From positions 62,001 to 126,000 of the forward strand of contig JBHJGV010000015.1 of the NCBI GenBank assembly GCA_050331455.1: a stretch of DNA of 64,000 nucleotides. The letters run 5' to 3'. Positions 1 to 8,437 of the stretch are shown here, one piece after another (the stretch's first letter is position 1; every line of letters begins with the position of its first letter). The notes beneath the pieces are model-generated. The model ran no database searches, was not told where the DNA came from, and saw nothing but the letters and a program-made list of their open reading frames with translations. This DNA is from CAYUYV01 sp050331455. GTDB taxonomy: Bacteria > Pseudomonadota > Alphaproteobacteria > JAJFIK01. Made by a program: the position numbers and the translations under genes.

Positions 1-102
1 CGCAGCATGCGTCTCGATGACCAGGGACAAGGCGGGATCCAGTGCCCCGGTCGCAAAGGCGAGGAGCATCTCGGGATCGGGATGGTGCAGGGGCTGTGTC
101 AT
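1..102 (-). CDS. chrR: ChrR-type anti-sigma factor, N-terminal 34 codons (continues beyond window)
   Basis: The gene starts with ATG at 102 on the minus strand and runs off the left edge, so only 34 codons are visible. The peptide begins MTQPLHHPDPEMLLAFATGA, then LDPALSLVIETHAA. This matches the start of ChrR anti-sigma factors, where a His/Asp/Glu-rich zinc-binding helix is followed by an AAGAL-like turn and a conserved THxxxC segment. It lies 88 bases downstream of the ECF sigma factor on the same strand, the usual sigma/anti-sigma order. In Rhodobacter, ChrR holds the sigma factor inactive and releases it on singlet-oxygen stress. The zinc Cys residues and the cupin-like domain lie outside the window, so function is inferred from the N-terminus and context. 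Confidence 0.7.
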   Translation of the reverse strand, partial: MTQPLHHPDPEMLLAFATGALDPALSLVIETHAA

Positions 103-190
103 GGATTACAAACTAACGCTCTCATCAGGGTGGGGTAGGGTGGCACCTCATGACACAGTATTTTTTTCAATAGATCGTTCGTCCAGGTGG

Positions 191-724
191 TCAGACGTCG
201 CCGTCCAACGAATGTTTCAAGCGCGAGAACGCAAGACGCAACCTGGACTTGACGGTACCGAGCGCAATACCCGTATGCTTGGCGATATCGCGGTGTGACA
301 ATCCGTTGAAAAAGGCGAGATACAAAAGATCGCGCTGTTCTTTCGGCAGGACCGTGATGGCCGCGTGCAACCGCTCTTGGCGCTGGCCTGCCAGCACCGC
401 ATCGTCCGGCGCTGGTTCCGGATCCGGGACGAACATGGGGTCCTCGGGGTCGAACGCCGGATTACGCTCCCGCCGCAAAATGTCGATTCGCCGGTTGCGG
501 GCGATTGTGAACAGCCAAGTGGAGGCCGACGCTTGGCGCCGGTCGAACTGTTCCGCCTTCCGCCAGACCGTCAGCATGACGTCCTGGACGATCTCTTCCG
601 CCGACGCGCTGTCCGACCCGAGATTGATGAGGTAGCCCTTCAGGCGCGGCGCGAAATAGTCGAAGATCGAGGAGAAGGCAGCGCGGCTCCGCTCCCGCGC
701 CACCGCTTCCAGCCAGTCGGCCAT
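191..724 (-). CDS. rpoE: ECF RNA polymerase sigma factor, RpoE/ECF11 type
   Basis: A 177-residue ECF sigma factor with region 2 (AEEIVQDVMLTVWRKAEQFD, then ASTWLFTIARNRRID) and region 4 (VLPKEQRDLLYLAFFNGLSHRDIA, GTVKSRLRLAFSRLK). These blocks resemble the Rhodobacter RpoE group that pairs with ChrR. An upstream in-frame extension to 835 exists. I chose ATG at 724 because a GGGAG ribosome binding site sits just before it and the family normally starts close to this helix. The chrR gene follows on the same strand. The expected role is transcription of a singlet-oxygen or photo-oxidative stress regulon. Such genes are usually autoregulated, but I could not find a clean TGATCC/TAAGAA promoter upstream. 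Confidence 0.9.
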   Translation of the reverse strand: MADWLEAVARERSRAAFSSIFDYFAPRLKGYLINLGSDSASAEEIVQDVMLTVWRKAEQFDRRQASASTWLFTIARNRRIDILRRERNPAFDPEDPMFVPDPEPAPDDAVLAGQRQERLHAAITVLPKEQRDLLYLAFFNGLSHRDIAKHTGIALGTVKSRLRLAFSRLKHSLDGDV

Positions 725-1405
725 CTGCTCCCGCGTAATTTTTTTCGTAATGTTGGATTCCGGTCGGCTCACGGTGTGATGCAACGTTATGGGGAGGGGC
801 CAAAACCACCCCACTGTTACAGCACGGGCTTCCAATGTAAATCACACCCGAAAGGCCTGGGAGGGCCGCCTTGCAGGCCGCGACGCTTGGTGGACACGCG
901 CTACAGTAGCGCATGGGTAAGGGTGGCATATGGGACAGCGGGTGGGCTCTACCGATGCCTTGGGCCGTGTTGGGGCATGGTCGGACCGGCGCGCGCGCCA
1001 ACCGGCGGATCACTGAGCCGCTCCGATACTGTTTTTTCGGCGTGAATATATAAAGCCGGCCCTTGGCCTTGCCCCCGCCGAGCGGTTCATCCACATCTGG
1101 CATCATCAAGGGGTCACCGGCGCCGCTTGGTGGTCAGGAATGCAAAAGGGGGCTTGCACAGGATTCCGGGCAGCGCAACACGACCAGCCCGATCGCCGGC
1201 GGGGTCGTCCAGTGACCGTTTGCCCTTTTGTCGGCCCGAACCGCCGGGCATGATTTTCCGGTGGTTCGCCCGGCGAATCGATCGGCCTGGTTCAATCGGA
1301 CCGGTCCCACGCATCCGGCCCCGGTATGCGACCCGTATCGGACGATCGAACGCGGCGAGCCATGAGGACCTGCAACCCTCGACAGCCCAGGACGAACAAG
1401 AGCCA
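725..1405. other. Intergenic region between divergent sigma factor and ialB-like gene
   Basis: About 680 bases without a convincing gene. It holds the leader of the sigma factor on one side and the leader of the IalB-like gene on the other. An AT-rich patch at about 1028-1055 (containing TATATAAA) stands out from the GC-rich surroundings and could be part of a promoter, but no matched -35 element is clear. Open frames crossing it have no recognisable protein features. Confidence 0.5.
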
Positions 1406-2005
1406 ATGATGATTTCCAGCTTGACCATCCGACTTTTCCGTCCCCTGGACCCCCGCGGCATCCCCGCTGCCGCCCTCGTATTGGGGGTCCTGTGTGCCCT
1501 CGCCACGCTGGTGCCGCCGACCCCGGCCCGGGCCCAGGATGCCCCCAAGGTTCTCGGCACCTACAAAGCGTGGACCGCTTATCAGTCCCAAGAGAACGGC
1601 GAGACCTTGTGTTTCATCGTGTCCGACCCCACCGAAAAGCGCCTGTCGCGCACCGGACGCAATCGGGGCGATGTGCATTTCCTGCTGTCCCATTGGCCGA
1701 GCAAGGAGATTTTCGGCCAACCCAGCGTGATCATCGGCTACCCGTTCGCGCGCAACAGTGAACCGTCGGTGCGCATCGGGTCAGACCAGTTCGAGATGGT
1801 TCTCGATCCGGAGAACAAGGACATTTACGAGGAACGCGCCTGGGCGCCGGACGCGGACACTGAAGAGCGGCTGATCTCGGCCATGCGCCGCGGGACGACC
1901 ATGGTCGTCACGGGCCGCTCGTCCAGCGGGACGATTTCCACGGACACGTATTCGCTGCTGGGTTTCACCGCGGCGCTCAAGCGAATCGACGAGCAATGCC
2001 GATAA
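1406..2005 (+). CDS. Invasion-associated locus B (IalB)-family exported protein
   Basis: A 199-residue protein with a signal peptide (hydrophobic AAALVLGVLCALATLV ending near ARAQ at residue 44). A single IalB-like domain follows: the YKAWTAY start, a Cys in GETLCFIVSDP, the IIGYPF segment, and a C-terminal TYSLLGFTAALKRID with a final Cys. IalB proteins are small periplasmic or surface-exposed proteins of alphaproteobacteria. Despite the name, most occur in free-living species and have no known biochemical role. The frame is open back to 1127, but ATG at 1406 gives a proper signal peptide. Its last 10 bases overlap the start of rlmN, so the two genes are probably co-translated. Confidence 0.8.
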   Translation: MMISSLTIRLFRPLDPRGIPAAALVLGVLCALATLVPPTPARAQDAPKVLGTYKAWTAYQSQENGETLCFIVSDPTEKRLSRTGRNRGDVHFLLSHWPSKEIFGQPSVIIGYPFARNSEPSVRIGSDQFEMVLDPENKDIYEERAWAPDADTEERLISAMRRGTTMVVTGRSSSGTISTDTYSLLGFTAALKRIDEQCR

Positions 2006-3252
2006 CGCCGTCGTCCCCGGGTGCCGGGCCGGTTCAGCCCGGGACCGACGGCGGGGGCGGCGTCACGCCGCTCACCTTCCGAGGACGCATCGATCCCGCG
2101 CCGATCGACCCACGCGCTGGCGCGCCTGCCGCGCCCGGAAAACGCAATCTCATTGGCCTGGGCCGTGAGGCCCTGATGGCGGCCTTGGGCGATCTTGATA
2201 TCCCGGACACGCAGCGGGCCATGAGGGTCCGCCAAGTCTGGAACTGGCTTTACGTGCGCGGCGCCGCGGACTTCGAGCGCATGTCCAACCTGTCAAAGGG
2301 ACTGCGCCAGGCGTTGGACGACCGGTTCGAAATCAAGCGCCCCGAAGTCGTCGATGCCCAGATCTCCCAGGACGGCACCCGCAAATGGCTTTTGAGAAGC
2401 GCCCCCGGCGTGGAGGTCGAGACCGTCTTTATCCCCGATGATGACCGCGGAACCTTGTGCGTCTCGAGCCAGGTGGGATGCACCCTGACCTGCCGTTTCT
2501 GCCACACCGGCACCCAGCCTCTTGTGCGCAATCTGACGTCCACGGAAATTCTCGGACAGGTGCTCGTGGCTCGTGATGCCTTGGGGGAGTGGCCGGATGA
2601 AGGGGGCAAACCGGCGACCGAACGGGCCATGACGAATATCGTCATGATGGGAATGGGCGAGCCCCTCTATAATTTCGATGCGGTCAAGGAATCCCTGCTG
2701 ATCGCTTCGGACAATGAGGGAATTTCGCTTTCCAAGCGGCGGATCACCCTGTCCACGGCCGGTGTGGTGCCCCTGATCCCCCGAGCCGGCGCTGAGATCG
2801 GCGTGATGCTGGCCATCTCGCTCCATGCGGTGCGTGACGACCTGCGCAACGAGATCGTGCCGCTGAACAAGAAATATCCCATTGCCGAGCTTCTCGACGC
2901 GTGCCGCGCCTATCCGGGCCTGTCCAATGCCAAGCGCATCACGTTCGAGTATGTGATGCTGCGCGACATGAATGATTCGGATGCGGATGCGCGGGATCTG
3001 GTGCGCTTGATCGCCGGCATCCCGGCCAAGATCAATCTCATTCCGTTCAACCCCTGGCCCGGATCCCCCTATGAATGCTCCGACTGGGAACGGATCGAAC
3101 GGTTTGCCGATATCGTGAACCGGGCGGGCTATGCGAGCCCGGTGCGCACGCCGCGCGGGCGGGACATTCTCGCCGCCTGTGGACAGCTCAAATCGGAAAG
3201 CCGGAAACTGCGCGCTTCTGAAAGACGGGCTCGCGAGGGCCATGGCGCCTGA
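1996..3252 (+). CDS. rlmN: 23S rRNA/tRNA adenine-C2 methyltransferase
   Basis: A 418-residue radical SAM enzyme that methylates C2 of A2503 in 23S rRNA and A37 of some tRNAs. The cluster-binding motif CTLTCRFC is at residues 162-169, followed by the HTGTQ segment typical of RlmN. The catalytic C-terminal Cys is in AACGQL. The MMGMGEPLYNFD and ITLSTAGVVP motifs are intact. The first 45 residues are a Gly/Pro-rich extension before NLIGLGREAL, where most homologues begin, so the true start could be somewhat downstream. The 10-base overlap with ialB supports the annotated ATG. The GNAT gene starts within its last codons. Confidence 0.95.
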   Translation: MPITPSSPGAGPVQPGTDGGGGVTPLTFRGRIDPAPIDPRAGAPAAPGKRNLIGLGREALMAALGDLDIPDTQRAMRVRQVWNWLYVRGAADFERMSNLSKGLRQALDDRFEIKRPEVVDAQISQDGTRKWLLRSAPGVEVETVFIPDDDRGTLCVSSQVGCTLTCRFCHTGTQPLVRNLTSTEILGQVLVARDALGEWPDEGGKPATERAMTNIVMMGMGEPLYNFDAVKESLLIASDNEGISLSKRRITLSTAGVVPLIPRAGAEIGVMLAISLHAVRDDLRNEIVPLNKKYPIAELLDACRAYPGLSNAKRITFEYVMLRDMNDSDADARDLVRLIAGIPAKINLIPFNPWPGSPYECSDWERIERFADIVNRAGYASPVRTPRGRDILAACGQLKSESRKLRASERRAREGHGA

Positions 3253-3727
3253 CGTCTCCCTTCCGGCTGGCCTCGCGCTCGAGCCGGCCCGGAGCGCGGA
3301 CTTTGAGGCCCTGTTCACCCTGATCGATGAGAGCTTCGCGCCGCTTCTTGGGCCCGCCGGCCAGTGGGACAGGGCCCGTGAACGTCGGATGTTTCGTCGC
3401 AGCTTCACGCCTGGACGAGATCTTGTGCTGCGCGCCTGCGGGCAGGATGGATCGGTCGCGGGGCTCTGGAGCGTCGCCGGGATCCCCGGCGGGCGCGTCC
3501 TGCTTTACGCGGTTTTGGCTCCGCAATGGCGCAATCGCGGCATCGGCTCCCGGTTGCTGGCGGCGCTGACGGGCGAGGCCGACGCGAATGGCATCCCTCT
3601 AGAGTTGACTGTGCATCGACTCAATCGCGCCAGTGCACTCTACGAACGCGTTGGCTTTCGTGCTGTTTTGGAGACAGACACAAAACTGAGAATGCGTTAT
3701 TCTCCCAGTTTGAGACAGTGGGCTTAA
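3242..3727 (+). CDS. GNAT-family N-acetyltransferase
   Basis: A 161-residue acetyltransferase with one GNAT fold. The acetyl-CoA pyrophosphate-binding motif is visible as APQWRNRGIGSRLLAAL. A later ALYERVGFR segment matches the beta-strand near the CoA pocket. I chose ATG at 3242, inside the 3' end of rlmN (11-base overlap), because the longer frame is the antisense-like extension through rlmN. The acceptor substrate cannot be told from sequence. Overlap with rlmN suggests an ialB-rlmN-GNAT operon. Confidence 0.8.
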   Translation: MAPDVSLPAGLALEPARSADFEALFTLIDESFAPLLGPAGQWDRARERRMFRRSFTPGRDLVLRACGQDGSVAGLWSVAGIPGGRVLLYAVLAPQWRNRGIGSRLLAALTGEADANGIPLELTVHRLNRASALYERVGFRAVLETDTKLRMRYSPSLRQWA

Positions 3728-3744
3728 CGGCGGTTTTGTGCGCA

Positions 3745-5241
3745 ATGCAGTGGTTCGACTCGCCATATGGGTCGCTGGGAGTCGTTCCCCGGCACCAGAC
3801 CCAGGCCATTGCGCCTCTCGGAGCATATCCGCAGGGGCCCTATCCCCCTGCGCCACACCCGCAAATGGCCTACCAAATGGCTGTGGCCGGCGGGGACCAC
3901 TCGCTGTTTTACGGCCCCAATGGTCAGCCCTATGTGGCGCAGGCCTATGCCGGGTCCCCGCACCAAACGGACTACCCGCCCCACACTTACACGGCAGGTC
4001 CGCCCCATGCGGTCGGTCAGGGCCCTGTCGCGGAGCCCAACTACAACCCCTATGCGTTCTATCCGGATGGGAGCCAAGGCACCCAGCCCCAACCCCAACT
4101 GATGCCGATGCCGATGCCGATGCCGACGCAACAGCATCCGGCCCATTGGGGCCAGGCCTATTCCGATCCGGACTATGCGGGCGGTGGAGGCCATCACGCC
4201 GGCACCATGCACCAGGGTTACGCCCAACATCCTTCATCGGCCCAGAACGCACCCTATCGGGGCGATCGGCAGGGATTCGGCCAGGAACAGATGGTCCAGA
4301 ACCCCTATGGTCAGGTCGTCTACGCGGCGGATGGTGCCCATCACCAGGGCGTTGCCCAAGGCGGTCAGCCCTATCGCCAGGACCACGATCCCCATAGTGC
4401 GGGCAACGGCTACGGTTCTTACGCCCAAGGGCCCTACCCGCCGGGACAGCAGCCAACCTATCCCCCTGGCCAATATCCGAGCGGCCAATATCCCCCGCAG
4501 CCGGGTCAGTATCCCCCGCAAGGCGGCTACCCTCCAGGCTATGGCCATCCGGGCTATCCGCCCCAACATCCTGGTCCGGGCGGCTATCCGCCAATGCCGC
4601 CCGGAGGTGGTATGCAGTATCCGGACCAGAATGGATTCCTGCGCTGGATTTTTGCCTATTTCTGGGGCTGCGCCGGAGCTCTGCCCATCGTGATGATCGG
4701 CTTTTTCCTATCCTTCAGCGCGATGGACCGGTTCAACAGCTTTGCCTCGGCCGTCATGATCATGATGATGCTCTCGCCGGTGTTCCTGGCGGCGACCATG
4801 GCCGCCGGAGCCGTACCGACCATCGCCGCCCATTTCACGCTCCAGGGGATCCGGCGCATGGACGGCGCGAGCTACAGCGTCGCCGGCCTCATAGCCTGGG
4901 GTATTTTCGGGTTTTTCGGGTCGGTCTTCGCGTGGCTGTCGGTCAATGGCGCCCGCAGTTCGCGTTACAGCTCCGGTGACAGCGATGTCAGCATGCTTGG
5001 CCTGACGGTCACGGCCGGCCTGTCCGGGGCATTGGTGCTGTTCATCGTTTGGCTCATCCGGGTTCGGCCCATGATGTATGGCGGGATGTTGCCCGGACGC
5101 ACCCCGCCGGGACCACCGCCCGGCCCCCCTCCGGGACCGCCGCCCGCCCCCCCGCCGGAGCCGGCGCAACCCTCGTCGAACAAGAAGCCGGATCAGCCGA
5201 AACGCCCCGGTCCTTACGAAAGCCAGTATCCGTTCCTTTGA
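3745..5241 (+). CDS. Pro/Tyr/Gly/Gln-rich protein with four C-terminal membrane segments, function unknown
   Basis: A 498-residue protein in two parts. Residues 1-295 are low complexity and presumably disordered. They are rich in Pro, Tyr, Gly, Gln and His, with PMPMPMP runs and many QYPP/GYPP steps resembling the tails of annexin VII and rhodopsin-type proteins. From about residue 298 there are four hydrophobic stretches (about 298-325, 334-362, 377-400, 415-440). A Pro-rich cytosolic-looking tail follows, with repeats of PPGPP. I do not recognise a family. The ATG at 3745 follows the GNAT stop by 18 bases, with GGCGG upstream. A longer frame reaching 3526 is less likely because it runs through the GNAT gene. 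The gene is real, judging by the alternation of composition and the membrane segments, but the function is open. Confidence 0.75.
   Translation: MQWFDSPYGSLGVVPRHQTQAIAPLGAYPQGPYPPAPHPQMAYQMAVAGGDHSLFYGPNGQPYVAQAYAGSPHQTDYPPHTYTAGPPHAVGQGPVAEPNYNPYAFYPDGSQGTQPQPQLMPMPMPMPTQQHPAHWGQAYSDPDYAGGGGHHAGTMHQGYAQHPSSAQNAPYRGDRQGFGQEQMVQNPYGQVVYAADGAHHQGVAQGGQPYRQDHDPHSAGNGYGSYAQGPYPPGQQPTYPPGQYPSGQYPPQPGQYPPQGGYPPGYGHPGYPPQHPGPGGYPPMPPGGGMQYPDQNGFLRWIFAYFWGCAGALPIVMIGFFLSFSAMDRFNSFASAVMIMMMLSPVFLAATMAAGAVPTIAAHFTLQGIRRMDGASYSVAGLIAWGIFGFFGSVFAWLSVNGARSSRYSSGDSDVSMLGLTVTAGLSGALVLFIVWLIRVRPMMYGGMLPGRTPPGPPPGPPPGPPPAPPPEPAQPSSNKKPDQPKRPGPYESQYPFL
4101..4124 (+). repeat. Hexanucleotide repeat GATGCC x4
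   Basis: Four exact copies of GATGCC inside the Pro-rich coding region, encoding alternating Met and Pro. This kind of array could change length by slippage without breaking the frame. Confidence 0.85.
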
Positions 5242-5334
5242 ACGGTCCGCATCCGGCGCTCCGCCCCATGACGCAATGCGCAATGCAACGCGTTTCGCAG
5301 GCGCACGCCACGATCCCTGCCCGGAAGCCCCGCC

Positions 5335-6570
5335 ATGTCCCCTTCGACCGAAAACAAGCCTCGCAAAGTGGTGCTCGCCTATTCCGGCGGTCTGGACACC
5401 TCGATCATTCTGAAATGGCTGCAGACGACCTATGGCTGCGAAGTGGTCACCTTCACCGCCGATCTGGGTCAGGGGGAGGAATTGGAGCCGGCGCGGCGCA
5501 AGGCCGAAATGATGGGCGTCTCCCAGATCTTCGTGGAGGATCTGCGGGAGACCTTTGTCCGGGACTATGTGTTCCCGATGTTCCGCGCCAACACGGTCTA
5601 TGAGGGTGTCTATCTGCTGGGTACCGCGATCGCCCGCCCCCTGATCGCAAAACGCCAAATTGAGATCGCCGCCGCCATGGGCGCTGACGCTGTCTGCCAC
5701 GGCGCCACCGGCAAAGGGAATGACCAGGTCCGTTTCGAGCTCGGCTATTACGCGCTCAACCCTTCGATTCGCGTGATCGCCCCCTGGCGGGACTGGGACC
5801 TGACCTCCCGGGCGCGGCTGATCGAATTCGCCGAGGCCCACCAGATCCCCATCGCGAAGGACAAGCGCGGCGAGGCGCCGTTCTCGATCGACGCCAATCT
5901 TCTGCACACTTCATCGGAGGGCAAGGTGCTGGAAGACCCGGGCAGCCCCGCGCCGGATTTCGTCTTTCAGCGGACGGTGGCGCCCGAAGAAGCCCCGGAC
6001 ACGCCTGAAGAGATCACCATCGGCTTCGAGGCCGGCGACGCGGTCAGCATCGACGGCGCCCCCTTGTCGCCGGCAACACTGCTCACCCGGCTCAACGAGA
6101 TCGGTGGGCGCAACGGAGTGGGACGCCTCGACCTGGTGGAGAACCGGTTCGTGGGTATGAAATCCCGGGGCATTTATGAGACGCCGGGCGGGACAGTGCT
6201 GCTCGCAGCCCACCGGGCCATGGAGTCACTCACCCTCGACCGGGGCGCCGCGCATCTGAAGGATGAGTTGATGCCGCGCTATGCGGAGCTGATTTACAAT
6301 GGCCTGTGGTTCTCGCCAGAGCGAGAAATGCTCCAGGCCTTGATCGATGAGAGCCAGACCCATGTCACCGGCGACGTGACCTTGCGGCTCTACAAGGGCT
6401 CGGTCCAGGTCATGGGCCGCCGGTCGCCGGCCTCTCTCTATTCGGAGGCCCATGTCACCTTCGAAGAAGACGCGGTCTACGACCAGGCCGATGCCACGGG
6501 TTTCATCAGGCTGAACGCGCTGCGTCTGCGTCTGCTTGCGGAGCGGAACCGTCGCCTGACCCGGTCCTGA
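5335..6570 (+). CDS. argG: Argininosuccinate synthase
   Basis: A 411-residue enzyme joining citrulline and aspartate with ATP in arginine biosynthesis. The ATP pyrophosphatase P-loop is seen as LAYSGGLDTSIIL near the N-terminus. The citrulline/aspartate-binding segments HGATGKGNDQVRFE and EAPFSIDANLLHTSSEG are intact. Length is normal for the family. A GGAAG ribosome binding site precedes the ATG. The gene is convergent with the flippase gene, only 33 bases from its stop, and stands apart from other arginine genes. Confidence 0.97.
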   Translation: MSPSTENKPRKVVLAYSGGLDTSIILKWLQTTYGCEVVTFTADLGQGEELEPARRKAEMMGVSQIFVEDLRETFVRDYVFPMFRANTVYEGVYLLGTAIARPLIAKRQIEIAAAMGADAVCHGATGKGNDQVRFELGYYALNPSIRVIAPWRDWDLTSRARLIEFAEAHQIPIAKDKRGEAPFSIDANLLHTSSEGKVLEDPGSPAPDFVFQRTVAPEEAPDTPEEITIGFEAGDAVSIDGAPLSPATLLTRLNEIGGRNGVGRLDLVENRFVGMKSRGIYETPGGTVLLAAHRAMESLTLDRGAAHLKDELMPRYAELIYNGLWFSPEREMLQALIDESQTHVTGDVTLRLYKGSVQVMGRRSPASLYSEAHVTFEEDAVYDQADATGFIRLNALRLRLLAERNRRLTRS

Positions 6571-6603
6571 TCAGGCGCCCACTCTGCCCCGGACAGCCTC
6601 GGC

Positions 6604-7950
6604 TCAGACCGCCCCGCCTTTGAGCGTCTTACCGTCGACGGCCGTGCCTTGGACTGTCTGGGGCATGGTCTCCGGCGCCGGATGATCCGCGCCCAGATCT
6701 CTTGCCGGGCTGACCCACAGGAAATACAGGAAGCTGATCAAATGGCGCAGGGGGAACCAACCCGCTGCGATCATGATGGCCATCACGGGCGAGACCTGGG
6801 GCAGCAAAGCGAAAAGCCCGGCCACGGCCAGCGCGGCCCAGATATTCGCCTTGAGCACATGCATTGTGTCCGCATGGCGGTTCAGGATCACGGCATGGGT
6901 GTAGATGCTGTTGGCGAGCGCGAGCCCGTAACTCGGCAGGATCACCATGGCCACGCCGAAGGCCTCCCAGGGCATCGGCGTCAGCTTCAAGGGGAACACC
7001 GCCACATAGAGCGCCGCGGCAATACCGAGGCCGGACATGGTGCCGAAGGCAATCACCAGCATCAGGCTGCGCACCGTGGGCAGCTTCTCCACAAAGCGGG
7101 AGAAGAAAATATAATAACCCGGCTTGATCAGATTCAGGATCAACCGGCCCGTTGAAAAGCCCAGGGAATAAAGGCCCACAAAGGCCGGCCCGGTGATCTG
7201 AGCTAGGATCAGCTTGTCCACATGCAGCAGGGAATGGGGCACAAGCTGACTGAGGCTCGCCATGACCGCATCGCGCAGATCGTGGAGCCGGAACTGGCGT
7301 ATCGCCGTTCCGAAATTGGCAACAAAGCCGAACTCCCGGATCACCCAGAAAAAGGCGACGAAGCCAACCAGGGACGACAGGCCCACAAAAATATAGGTGG
7401 CAAATTCGATGTCCCCCGTGGTGCGGATCGCGAGGACGAAGGCGGCAAAGCCGCCGCCATAGGCCGCCAGATTGATCCAAAAACTGGTCCGGAAACGCTT
7501 GAGCGCCTGGTTGACGGACACAAACAGGTTTCCCGGAAATTTCAGGGCCGCGAAAACACCGAGCAGGCCGAAATAGGAAATGGCCGACGGGTCCCGGAAA
7601 ACGGCGAAATGGATGAGGACGAAGACCAGAGTACCCGCCAGAGTGATCACGACCCGGGCCGTGAACAGGGCGATCATCGCCAGGGTGTCCCGTGCGACGA
7701 CCTTCTGCACGTAAACGGTTCCCATTTCGAACAGGGACAGAACGCCGAACATGCCCAGCACGGCGGTCATGATTCGGAAAACCCCCGCGTCCTCCGCCGT
7801 GTTGAAGGCGAAGAGATAGAGGATCACGACATAATTCACGATGCCCGGCAGCGCATTGCCCATCATGGAGTAAGGCGCGCTTTTGAAGACGAAGCGAAGC
7901 ATGCCGCGGCGTTTTCCAGACCGGTCGGCCGGGGAGGTCAAAGCTGTCAC
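6604..7950 (-). CDS. Polysaccharide/lipid-linked oligosaccharide flippase (Wzx-like, MOP superfamily)
   Basis: A 448-residue integral membrane protein with about 12 to 14 hydrophobic helices from the N-terminus (NALPGIVNYVVILYLFAF) to near residue 420. A hydrophilic tail follows. The pattern and the early positions of SMMGNALPG and GVFRIMTAVLGMFG fit the oligosaccharidyl-lipid flippase branch of the MOP superfamily. These proteins move lipid-linked sugars for O-antigen, capsule or exopolysaccharide across the inner membrane. No glycosyltransferases are nearby. The only other surface-polymer candidate is the sulfotransferase transcribed in the opposite direction. The substrate is unknown. Confidence 0.75.
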   Translation of the reverse strand: MTALTSPADRSGKRRGMLRFVFKSAPYSMMGNALPGIVNYVVILYLFAFNTAEDAGVFRIMTAVLGMFGVLSLFEMGTVYVQKVVARDTLAMIALFTARVVITLAGTLVFVLIHFAVFRDPSAISYFGLLGVFAALKFPGNLFVSVNQALKRFRTSFWINLAAYGGGFAAFVLAIRTTGDIEFATYIFVGLSSLVGFVAFFWVIREFGFVANFGTAIRQFRLHDLRDAVMASLSQLVPHSLLHVDKLILAQITGPAFVGLYSLGFSTGRLILNLIKPGYYIFFSRFVEKLPTVRSLMLVIAFGTMSGLGIAAALYVAVFPLKLTPMPWEAFGVAMVILPSYGLALANSIYTHAVILNRHADTMHVLKANIWAALAVAGLFALLPQVSPVMAIMIAAGWFPLRHLISFLYFLWVSPARDLGADHPAPETMPQTVQGTAVDGKTLKGGAV

Positions 7951-8437
7951 GGGACGCTCCGTTCGTTACACATAGGCAGGGTCGTCATTGGGGCAGGGTC
8001 GTCATTGGGATAGAGCGGGAAAATCCGGGCATCGACGGGGGATGGTTTGAGTGCGCAACCCGGGTGCCTGCACCATGCTTTGCCCTCTCGATGCCCCCCA
8101 GTCTTATAGTCGGGATAGGAGCGCCTGTCTGGCCAGGAATGCAAGGGCGCCGTCATAGGGCGATCCCAACAGGGCGATCCCGCGGACGGGCCTCGTGACG
8201 TATTCCTGGCGGCTGTTCCGTGGCGGCCGCGGCCGGCCTTGCGGAATTGCAATTGGACAGGATCCGGCGTTGTGGTCGATAGCCTGGCGTGGTGTCGTGA
8301 TCAACGGACGGGGCAGGGTGGCTCCGGTTGATGACCAGGACCCGTTGGGTTAAGAGCACGAATGCTGCGTTGCGAAAGGAACCGGGGCCGACCGAGCCCG
8401 CGGTCAGTCCCGACCGAAGGCACGTGAAGGAAAGTGA
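7951..8437. other. Intergenic region between divergent flippase and sulfotransferase genes
   Basis: A spacer of 487 bases with no convincing gene on either strand. It must hold the promoters of both divergent genes, though I could not pick out consensus boxes. It contains an exact 17-bp tandem duplication at 7975-8008. Confidence 0.5.
7975..8008 (+). repeat. Tandem duplication, 17 bp x2
   Basis: Two exact, directly adjacent copies of GGCAGGGTCGTCATTGG (7975-7991 and 7992-8008). They lie 25 bases upstream of the flippase start. Confidence 0.9.

Noticed and set aside
814..844. A possible ECF-type promoter (TGATTT-19-TAACAG on the minus strand) before the sigma gene
   Set aside because: It matches the expected TGATCC/TAAGAA boxes at too few positions to be called.
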